This document shows, piece by piece, positions 55,086 to 64,000 of a DNA stretch of 64,000 bases (the first letter of the stretch is position 1; each line of letters opens with the position of its first letter). The DNA is from Ctena decussata. Taxonomy: Eukaryota; Mollusca; Bivalvia; Lucinida; Lucinidae. Both the position numbers and the translations under genes were made by a program. The stretch is from the NCBI GenBank assembly GCA_963989385.1, contig OZ022508.1, positions 50,073,087 through 50,137,086 on the forward strand, given 5' to 3'. The notes under the pieces are model-generated. The model saw only the letters and a list, made by a program, of their open reading frames with translations, was not told where the DNA came from and made no database searches.

Positions 55086-56090
55086 TTGAAAGGAAAAAGT
55101 ATACAGCATGGGCCAACTGCGGAAATACAATATCATACAAATCTAGTTCGCGCAATTGATTACCTCTATGACAAGGCTAACTGCAGTTCAGATAAATGGC
55201 AGCACGGTTCAGAAAAACAGTTGGAGTTAGGCAATTATTTTCTATCATCCACCCCCATTAACATTTATCTCGAAAGGATTATGTCTGATGATCTGGAAGA
55301 ACATGATGGACAGGTTAGCATTTGCGGCAGGGCTGTTACCAATCTGTGGTTTGCCGATGACATAGACGCTTTTGCTGAGGAAGAGCAGGAACTAGAAGCC
55401 CTAGTTAAAAGTCTCAACAAAACCTGAACGCAATATAAAATTGAGATAAGTGCCCTCCCACCCCCACCCAACCCCCCTTCCCCCCTCCCCCTCCAAAAAA
55501 AAAACAAGTGACAAACAGCAATTTGTCAAGGGCATCCAGATGGAGACCAAGGTTTAAGGACAGAAGCTTGGCACGGTTACAAGTTTCAAGTACCTTGGAG
55601 CAATTGTCTCAGATGAAGGATGAAAATCGGGGGTTCTCTCAAGGATGGCAAAAGTCACCGCAGCTCTGACAAAGCTGAGCCAGTATCGAATGATAACATA
55701 TCTCTAGGATCAAAGGTAACACCTATGCGCTGCCTTGTCATATCGATATTTCTGTATGCCTGTGAGTCATGGAACTTGACAGGAGAGTTAGAGAAAAGAA
55801 TGCAGGCCTCTTAGATGAGATGCTACCAAAGGTTACTGAACATCTCATACAAGGACCATGTTAGTAATGAGGATGCTCAGAGAGAAACCCAAGCAGCAAT
55901 AGAAGAATATGACGAATTCCTGGCCTTGGTCAGGAAACGGATATTGACGTGGTTTGGCCATATCTCAAGGTCTTCTAGCTTAGCAAAGACACAAAGACAA
56001 CATTGCAGGGCACAGTGAAAGGAAAAAGAAGAAGAGGTAGACAGAAGAATAGGTGGGAAGATAATATTTAGTAGTGGACAGGGATTGACT
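55086..56090 (+). pseudogene. RTE-like non-LTR retrotransposon remnant, plus strand
   Basis: Third copy of the family at 3490-4336 and 5125-6010, here on +. 55086-55427 reads ERIMSDDLEEHDGQVSICG and the palm NLWFADDIDAFAEEEQELEA, with the catalytic FADD retained. A poly-C-rich patch (55440-55495) and frameshifts follow. Then come ISIFLYACESWNLTGELEKR and CYQRLLNISYKDHVSNED with stops, LTWFGHISRSS, and a basic tail. Clearly inactive. Confidence 0.85.
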
Positions 56091-56212
56091 TTACTAGGTG
56101 CACGACAGTTCGTCTATATGACATTTCCTCTAAAGGTCATTTCGTCGAAATACCATTTCATCTATAGGCATTTTTGTCGAATAGACATTTGGGCTAAAAT
56201 TTTTATTGATTG

Positions 56213-56262
56213 CGACATTTCGTCTAAATACTTCATAGAAAATATTTAGACGAAATGTCGCA
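56213..56262. repeat. palindrome within the foldback arm
   Basis: GCGACATTTCGTCTAAATA and TATTTAGACGAAATGTCGC are exact complements around CTTCATAGAAAA. The motif is the same one that builds both arms. Confidence 0.85.
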
Positions 56263-56379
56263 CTTGATATCGTAATACAGTTTGGTGCAGTAGTACCGTT
56301 GAAATGTATTAAATATGAACTACCCTTCATATCAGACATGCAGTTAAGTTTAATCTAATCGCGTTGACCTTGAGGCAGC

Positions 56380-59300
56380 GGTGGCATCATATATCGCTCT
56401 AGTTGTAGAATTAAGTTACCAGTCGACTCTTTACTTGGTACTATAATCGAGTTGTTGAAGATACTTTCAGAGTTATGTCGTTTTTTATCATCTATTCCTA
56501 ATGATTGGCTAATTAATATAAATGTCATATTGCTTTTAGGTTTACTTTTATTACAAGCTGGTGATATTGAACTTTACCCTGGACCAGATTCACGAATTAA
56601 CACTCTTTCTATCATTCATAGTAACATTTGAAGTATCAGAAATAAAATCGAATATAAACAAGACCCTTTTTTGGAGTTTGATATACTCTGCTTTAGTGAA
56701 AAACATCTTGATATCAATATAAATATGCATTCCTTAATGCTTTCTAAAAAGTTTGACCCACCATATAGAAAAGATCGTACTTGCCATGGAGGGGGTATAC
56801 TGGTTTATGTCTCGTCAAATATTTTGCACTCTCAGCGTATAGATCTTGAAATATTTTGTAATGAATCTGTCTGGACAGAAATTAAGGTTAATAGAGAAAT
56901 TTACTTATTAGGAACCTTTTACAGTCCCCGTACTTCAGATATTATTTTTTTTTGAGCAGCTGAATCTCAATATTGAAAAGGCATTAGAAATATCTAAGAA
57001 TATTACCATTGTTGGAGATTTAAACGAAGACTTATATCACCAAAATGTGCGCAATCTAAAAGATGTTTTAATGTTAAACTCTCTCCACAATATCATAGAT
57101 GAACCAACCCGGCAACAAGCACTGTTAGACGCTATTATTATTCCCGAAGAAATGAATTTTGTCGATAAAGGCACGATAAAATTGCCATATTTTATAAGTG
57201 ATCATAGCGCAACCTATATTACATTACCTTTCTTGTACGATCTAAATGAGTCTTTTGAATGAACCGTTTGGCAATACAAATATGCTAATTTTGATTTATT
57301 AAATCAAAGAATAGGAAATTTTGACTGGTCTTGTTTACTAAATGGAACCGTAACCGAGGCTTGTTTATGCTTTAATAGTATTTTCCTTGAATTTGTTAAC
57401 TCATGTATCCCACATAAAACTGTTATAGTGAGGGGAGATGACAAGCCGTGGTACGATTCCGTAATAAGAAGCACTTCTAGGACTAGAGATAGACTTAAAA
57501 CAAAAGCAGCGAAATCTGGAAACCCCTCATATTGGAATAAATATAAAAAAGCACGTAACAAAGTTAATAATCAAATAAAATATGCAAAAGAAAATTTTAA
57601 CAATAATTTAGAACTATTAGTTTTCGACTTTCAAAATAATGATAAAAGAAAATTCTGGAAAGTAGTTCGTCACTTTGTTAAAAATAATAATACGTCTTCA
57701 TCTATTCCGCCTTTATGTACATTATCAGACACCGGTGATTCAAATTATTATTATACTGACACAGAAAAAGCCGAGAGTTTAAACGATTACTTTGTCTCAA
57801 TATCTAGTGTGAATGACCAAAACTCTCAGTTACCTATTTTTCAAAGCAAGACACCTCAAAATATTTCTGCTGTTAGTTGCCCTGAAAGCGAAATTGAACT
57901 ATTAATCGAAAATCTTAATCCAAATAAGTCGAATGGAAATGATGGTATAAGTAATAGAATGTTGAGAGAAGTATCCAAAACTATATCTAAACTTTTAGCT
58001 TTATCATTTAATCGATCTTTTTCCGAAGGTATACTTTCAGATCCCTGGAAGGAATCGAATGTAATCCCGATTCCCAAAAAAGGTGATTAGACATCGCCGT
58101 CGAATTACAGACCAGATGTTTTATTGAGTAATGTCGGTAAATTGCAAGAACGTATTGTCTTTAAAAACTTATATAATTATCTTTATGCAAATAATTTGTT
58201 ATATAAATATCAGTCTGTTTTTCTCCCTAACCATTCAACAGTATTCCAGCTTATTGATATTTACCATAGTATATGTCAGACCTTTGACAACCATCAGTTT
58301 TCATGTATGGTTTTCTGCGACATTTCCAAAGCTTTTGATAGGGTCTGACACAAGGTTTATTGATTAAATTAAAACAACATTGTGTACACGTAAGCTTATT
58401 ACACTGGATATCTAATTACCTTGACAACAGAAAACAAAAGGTTGTGCTAAAAGCAAGTAGTTCTTCTCCTAAAATATTAAACGCTGGTGTTCCACAAGGA
58501 TCTGTACTGGGCCCTTTATTATTTTTGATATATGTAAATGATATTTCTGAATCCCTCCTTAGTTTAACAAGACTGTTTGCCGATGATAGTTCTCTTTATT
58601 ACTCAGCCACTAGCCTGCATGATGTTGACGGTATTATAAATCACGACCTCAATTTGCTATCTGCATGGGCTAGCCAATAGCTAGTTACATTTAATCCTAA
58701 CAAACCGAAGCAGTTTTATTCACCTTAAGATGTTTTGATACATTGCCCCGTCTAACGTTTGGCAATACTCAAATAAAATTTGTCGAAAACCATAAACACC
58801 TTGGTTTAACTCTTAGTAGCGATGGTAAATGGACTATTCATATTGATAATATTATAACTTCAGCTTCAAAAGTCCTGGTAATAATGCGTAAACTAAAATA
58901 CACTTTTAGTCGAAAAGCACTTAATCAGATATATACCTCTTATCTTTTGCCTATATCAGAATATGCTTCCATTGTTTGGGATGGCTGCTCAGCCCAGAAT
59001 TCATATCTATTAGACAAAATTCAAAATGAAGCCGCGCGCATTGTAACGGGTTTAAACTAGATCTGTATCAATAGCATTCCTTTTTCATGAATGTGGTTGG
59101 GTCTCATTAGAAGAAAGGAGGCGTCAACAGAAATTAAATTCTATGTATAAAGTCCATAATAATCTAGCCCCTTCTTATATCATTGACCTTATCCCGCCAC
59201 TAGTTATAAATGTTTCTAATTATCCACTTAGAAATCAAAACAATTATTCTGTACCTTATACCCGTATAGAAATCTCACGAAAATCCTGTATTCCCTCGTC

Positions 59301-60056
59301 AATTTCATTATGGAACTCCATCGACAACAATCTGAGAGAAATAAACACACTTACAAGTTTTAAATTGAATACTACGAAAATATGCACGAATGTTTCTGCA
59401 ACTCCAAGTTATTATTCGTATGGCTGTAAATACATACCTGTATTGCAGGCTAGACTACGTAACAAATGCAGCAATCTAAATTGCGATCTCTCTACGAACT
59501 ACTTAACACTTGACCCTACCTGTTCCTGTTCAAATGAAATAGAAGATGCCGAACATTACTTCTTTCGATGTCCAAAATACACTACGGAGAGGCTATTGTT
59601 ATTTAACGCTACACGAAATTTTCATCCTCTCGGTACTGACACTGTATTATTTGGTAAACCAGAATTGGGTACTGAAAACAACATAATTCTTTTTAAGGCT
59701 ATCCGTAATTTTATTAAGTCTTCAAAGCAGTTTTAAGACTAGTTACAGCTATATATATAGTCGACTGGTATATGTATACATGTATATGTATACACTTTGC
59801 CACCATCGTTTTCAATTCCCACCAAGATTTGGCCCGGATCACCTGACAAGACTCCTTTGTATAGCTAGTTTTTTTTCTTATTTGGTACTGTTTATAGTTA
59901 TGTTATGAATAGGTTCGCTTGCTGTCATTATTATGCTTATTTATATCTGTTAATGTATGATGTAAGGGGCGGGCCGTAACTAATGTTGTGAGAACTTGTG
60001 GCCCAACCACATTGCTTGTCACTTATAGCAATAAAATATGCTTAAACTAAACTAAA
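56380..60056 (+). mobile_element. CR1/L2-like LINE, near full length, with 11-bp target duplication
   Basis: 3,677 bp flanked by CTTGAGGCAGC (56369-56379 and 60057-60067) and ending in AATAAAATATGCTTAAACTAAACTAAAC, a TAAAC-type tail. One ORF2-like frame can be followed with frameshifts and stops. GDIELYPGP lies at 56560, the marker that precedes the endonuclease in CR1/L2-type elements. Endonuclease pieces CFSEKHLD, HGGGILVYVS and SDHSATY follow. RT pieces NYRPDV, DISKAFDRV, GVPQGSVLGPLLF and FADDSSLYYS are present, and the C-terminal Cys/His region is CSCSNEIEDAEHYFFRCPKY. At least four frame changes and several stops make it inactive, but the damage is modest. Confidence 0.9.
59143..59736 (+). 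pseudogene. intact 197-codon C-terminal segment of the CR1/L2-like LINE ORF2
   Basis: The longest unbroken coding stretch of the element. It starts MYKVHNNLAPSYIIDLIPP, a phrase common after the RT thumb in invertebrate CR1/L2 relatives, and ends with CNLNCDL-type and CSC...EHYFFRCPKY residues that form a likely zinc-knuckle-like motif, then a helix to the stop at 59736. It would not be translated from its natural start because of upstream frameshifts. Confidence 0.85.
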
Positions 60057-60067
60057 CTTGAGGCAGC

Positions 60068-60920
60068 ACGGTTAAAGTAGAATCTGTAGTTATACGGGGT
60101 GCTGTTTCTTTCATCCTTTACAAAATAAACAAGATCTTGGACTTCTGTGGTTTCACCCTTACTAGAGAAACTAGTAAATGTGTTTCATTTTGTACCTTAA
60201 TCCAAAATAATTGTAGGTTACTTATTTTCGTTAAACCTAGAGCAAGGCAGCAGGGCCTCATATATATCTCAGACCATTTCCACAACATAAGGAAAGCATA
60301 CTTTAAAATAATGTTTTGATGCAAATATTATACATATACCAATGTCAAAGTCTGTGACGTTGACCTAAGGTCTCCAGCAGCATCCATATGATGTATACTA
60401 GTATAAAACAAACCTAGTCAAGCATCATTGGGCTCCATTTCGGGATATTAGAACTATAAGGGAAAAAACTACAACACATGGCTAAGTTCTAATTACTGAG
60501 CCCTGACCTCATCTATGAGCCTGTCACAGCCACTTATGTAGTCCATATCGATATATCATGAACCAAATATGAAAGAAATTTTCAGTGCAGTGACAGAGAA
60601 ATGAGCAATCGCAAAGGTAAATGCAATACTTTGACATTATAAAAATGCCTAAGTCCTAATAACTGACCACTGGCCCCACCCTGGTTTACGTCAAAAATTA
60701 TGCTACAAAAAGTGTATGTTAAAAGGAATCTAATGGGAGGTTACAGAAATATGAGCAACCAAAAACAAAAATGTATCACTAAAAACTTCGACGAAAAGTT
60801 GACGAACGGACTGATGAATGAACGAGCAGACGGAATGACAAAAACATTCTTCCTGATATACTTCATATCTCGAGGGTATACAAAATTTAATTACTAATTT
60901 CTGTTTTCTTTTTGTTTCTG

Positions 60921-60925
<5 letters not shown>
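60068..60925. other. interior of the foldback element, unassigned
   Basis: DNA between the LINE and the right arm. No gene; frames on both strands of 60-68 codons at 60118-60324 overlap and look accidental. Confidence 0.35.
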
Positions 60926-60964
<39 letters not shown>

Positions 60965-61125
60965 TGTTTTAGACGAAATTTAGACATTTTTAAACAAAAT
61001 TTAGACAACATTTAGAAGACTGTTCTAAAGGCAAAACGTCTATTAGACAAAATGTCTTTAAGACGAAATGTCCTTTCGACGAAGTGACGTTTAGACGAAA
61101 TGCCTTTAGACGAAATGCTCAAGTA

Positions 61126-61657
61126 GGGCAGATGAAGTAGTAAATGTATAGACTTTACACGCTCAGGTTAGTTAAATACATCCATTATGTATATTTTAAT
61201 GCCATTTGTGTTCAAGGGTTTTAGTGCAGTTATTTTGACATGCGATATTAAATCATTTTTTTCTCTTGCTTACAATAGAATAACCGTTCCAAAAGCACCC
61301 CATGTCGAAAGGACTGACCACTGATCAGTTTTCGACAATCACTGGTGTCATTTTTTTATAATTTTAGTGTTGAGTAGCCTAGTACTGTATTTAAAATGAC
61401 CACATGCGTCAAGTTTCACCATTAAAAATTAAACGTTTGGGTAATTTTTCAACGGGGTCAAACTAAATATTACACCAGCATCTAAAACGTAAACAAAAGA
61501 GAAGACAAGGAAGAAAACAGGCGAAAATGACCAGGTCTGTGTTGTTTAACAAAGCGTCAATTCAACAAATATGGAGCCCCTAGTAAGAGAGATGTAAAGG
61601 TCGGTGATCTTACTAAGGATCAGATACGGAATTTTTATATTGTCCTCTTGTTGTTAG
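61126..61657. other. intron sequence without recognised content
   Basis: AT-rich, ending in a T-rich tract and TTGTTGTTAG, the acceptor of sushi exon 6. Nothing else recognised. Confidence 0.35.
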
Positions 61658-61852
61658 ATTGCAGGAAGACACCGCTGGTCGACAATGCAAAAATAGACCC
61701 ACTGCTAGAAGTCTATCCTGGAAGAGGGACGATAGGATTAGTAAGAACATATACGTGTAAACCCGGCTATATACAGTCCGGCCCAATCCAAGTTGGATGT
61801 ATTGAAGGAATAGGAGGGCCTACATGGACAACAGCTGAAAACATATGCCAAA
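61658..61852 (+). CDS. VWA-sushi gene, sushi/CCP domain 6
   Basis: Complete sushi module in a 195-bp exon, phase 1-1, with acceptor TTGTTAG and donor GTAAGT. It begins DCRKTPLVDNAK, then TYTCKPGYIQ, VGC, and TWTTAENIC. It is the last module seen. No stop codon, signal for polyadenylation or further module can be placed in the remaining 2.1 kb, so the gene very probably continues. SVEP1-like or other multi-sushi proteins are possible relatives; the window shows only VWA and sushi, so no symbol is assigned. Confidence 0.91.
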
Positions 61853-62084
61853 GTAAGTATTCTGTTGTTTCGTTTAAAATTACAGCGGAGAAACACAGTA
61901 GTGTCACGGACTTCTGATGTGGATGTAGTTACTGCAGGGCTGGCCAATTTAGAGGAGACGTTACTACAAGTGGCGTGATGTTTTTGATTGCCTTTTTCTT
62001 TGATCATAACAACAGTATCTTTTCCAGTTTCTTTGATCATTACAACAGCATTTTCCAGTGACAGATTGTACCCACCATATTTCT

Positions 62085-63330
62085 TGAATCAGCGGATGTA
62101 ATTTTACCGAACTTGCGTGGATACATTATTGGGACAAGTCAAAGACCTGCTTAGGTTTTGGTGACTTTGACCCGATTTTCAAGCTCACAGGAGGACTTAG
62201 GCTGTTAAATTTTCTGTGTCGGAGTCAGCGTGAAAATTTCTTGTACCCGTGATATCTCTTGAACCAATGACTGGACTTTCACCAATTTTGCCTGGATATA
62301 TTATTGGGACAAGCTTAAGAACTGATTAGATTTTGGTGACCTTGACCTCATTTTCAAGGTCACAGGAGGACTTAATGGTGTGAAAATTTCACTAAAACTA
62401 ATATATCTCTTGAACCTTTGGCTTGATTCCCATCCAACTTGAATAGGTACACCTTTTAGACCATGTTAAGTGTTGACTACATTTTGGTGACCCTTATCCC
62501 ATTTTCAAGGTCAAACCAAAAGTTAATTTTTTTCCTGAAAATGAGATATTTCTTCAACCACTAGCTGGATATTCATCAGATTGTACGAATATGTCATTGT
62601 TACATGCTTACGACATGCTTAGTTTTTGGTGACCTTGACCTCTTTTTCAAGGTCATAGACTTGTATGTAAAATATTGTGTGAACCAGTGGATGGATTTTT
62701 CAAATTTACATAGATATATCATTTAGACAAGCTTAAGAGCTGATTTTATTTGGTGACCTTGACCTTACCTAAGGCCACAGAAACGCTGAAATATGTCAAA
62801 ATTTCACTCAAATTGTTTTATCTCTTTAATGTTTGGTTTGATATCCACCAATTTTCATAGATATACCTTTGGGACAGTCACAAGAATTGAGTATAATTTA
62901 GATCTTGACCCCTTTCGTAAGATCAATAGCCAACTTACAAGTGTTCAATTTTCACTTAAATGATGTATTTCTCGAACCATTTGATGGGTATGCATCGGAC
63001 TTGCATGTGTATATCATTGTTACAGGTTGAAGACATGTTTAGTTTTTTGTGACCTTGATACCCCTTTCAAGGTCATAGTCTTGTATGAAGGATATCTTTT
63101 AAACCAGTGGGTGGATTTTCTTTATACTTGTTCAGACGTATCATTGAGACAAACTTATGAGCTGATTAGATTTTGATGACCTTGACCACATTTTCAGGGT
63201 CAAAGCAGTGCTTAGAAATTTTTACTTCAAATATATTTCTTGAAACAGTGGGTTGACTGAAATCAGATTTTTATGGATAAGACTCCATTTTCAAGGTCAC
63301 AGATGGATTTTAAATGCTGTTGAATACATT
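62085..63330 (+). mobile_element. Helitron-like ('pearl') array i, ~150-160-bp units
   Basis: About eight diverged units in the last intron: ATATCTCTTGAACCAATGACTGG, ATATATTATTGGGACAAG, TTTTGGTGACCTTGACC and CATTTTCAAGGTCA. Neither a (CCGT)n tract nor a hairpin terminus can be placed; it may be a fragment of an element. The repeated ATATCTCTTGAACCA phrase fits the core shared by the other arrays. Confidence 0.6.
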
Positions 63331-64000
63331 GAAATCTTTCGACCAAATTTGATAGACTATGACACCAGAAAATTAAACGAGTGGGTGGGAACGCACACAT
63401 GGGGGATAAGAGAGGATAGGAATGAGCTGATAGGGGGACATCTGTTTTCTTCTGAAAAACATTTCTAGTTTAGTCACTATTTAAGCTGAACTGTTAACCA
63501 GAATGGTAGTCCAACATCCTGATATAAGTATGAATAAATAGAACGACAGTGTTTTGTACAGACCGTGTACACAATCTACAACCTACGTACATAAGGTTAC
63601 ACATCGTAACAATTCATGTATGATGACTATATATAATTGCCTCATCCTATATCTTAAAATATTTGATTGCGCTGCTTACACTGGGCACGGGGAAAATGTT
63701 TACAAGTGAAAATAGACAAGGACGTTTTTGTTAGATTGTGAACATTGTTTACAACCTATCTACAAACTATTGCAAATCGGCAGAAAGCATACTTGACGAT
63801 CGCATATAATATTCCCTCACCGCCCTGAGAGGTATCTAGTGTTTGCTTTTGACCTTTGACCCTTCATGCCGATTTCCTTGGTAGTTCGTCAAAAGCTGAT
63901 CAGATCCACAAGTACCAGAAAAATCATCGACACGGACACGGTCTTGTAGTGTCACTAAGTGCCGAAACATTTCTTAACACAGCCTAGCAGGCACAAAACA
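63331..64000. other. intron sequence without recognised content
   Basis: End of the window. No exon, repeat or structure recognised. Confidence 0.35.

Larger units (their letters stand above)
56092..61110. mobile_element. foldback element with AGACGAAATG-motif arms, split by a LINE
   Basis: Left arm (about 56105-56262): TTCGTCTATATGACATTTCC, GTCATTTCGTCGAAATACC, CATTTTTGTCGAATAGAC. Right arm (about 60968-61110): the complementary series, AGACGAAATGTCC, TTCGACGAAGTGACG, TTTAGACGAAATGCC. Units are about 18-22 bp. The left arm contains a 50-bp palindrome (56213-56262). A (CT)n microsatellite lies at 60926-60960. The LINE at 56380-60056 separates the arms; without it the element is about 1.3 kb. 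Confidence 0.6.

Noticed and set aside
55265..55507. minus-strand Gly-rich protein
   Set aside because: Shadow of the RTE-like pseudogene and its C-rich patch.

Overview
The window is eukaryotic DNA, AT-rich and intron-dominated, most likely from a bivalve mollusc. The main reason is the density of non-coding mobile elements of a type known from bivalves: 'pearl'/Helitron-like elements with cores of about 150-170 bp repeats, a (CCGT)n tetranucleotide tract near one end and a hairpin plus CTAG/CTTG at the other. tRNA-derived SINEs, foldback elements and RTE-, CR1-like and possibly Penelope-like retroelement relics add to this. The species cannot be named from the sequence.

The only host gene I can support runs on the + strand across the whole window and is incomplete at both ends. 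Eight exons (386-608, 13462-13605, 17826-17993, 21321-21512, 32601-32780, 38877-39089, 53777-53959, 61658-61852; 1,498 bp in total) encode the C-terminal two thirds of a von Willebrand factor A domain followed by six sushi (CCP) domains, one per exon. Every internal junction in the window is phase 1, with GT donors and AG acceptors. The protein resembles extracellular VWA-plus-sushi adhesion, matrix or complement-control proteins. The MIDAS start lies upstream and further domains probably lie downstream.

The introns (3.3 to 14.7 kb) are layered with mobile DNA. 0.6-13.4 kb: SINEs, two RTE-like LINE 3' ends, a possible Penelope-like relic split by a SINE with a 14-bp target duplication, and Helitron-like arrays. 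13.6-17.8 kb: a Helitron-like element with a higher-order repeat, a foldback element and a second array. 18-32.6 kb: palindromes, a 3.1-kb foldback element, two Helitron-like arrays in opposite orientation, two hAT-like insertions with 6-bp target duplications, and a long inverted repeat. 33-38.8 kb: SINEs, one Helitron-like array and a TIR element. 39.1-53.7 kb: foldback elements carrying a CR1/Jockey-like LINE, a 41-bp minisatellite, and a nest of Helitron-like elements. 54-61.6 kb: a palindrome, an RTE-like pseudogene, and a 3.7-kb CR1-like LINE inserted in another foldback element. 62-63.3 kb: one more tandem array.

The most notable single object is at 48269-48782. This 514-bp insertion has identical 119-bp direct terminal repeats, each carrying a complete hammerhead ribozyme on the minus strand, 383 bp apart. 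It looks like a retrozyme or Penelope-derived element able to release a 383-nt RNA.
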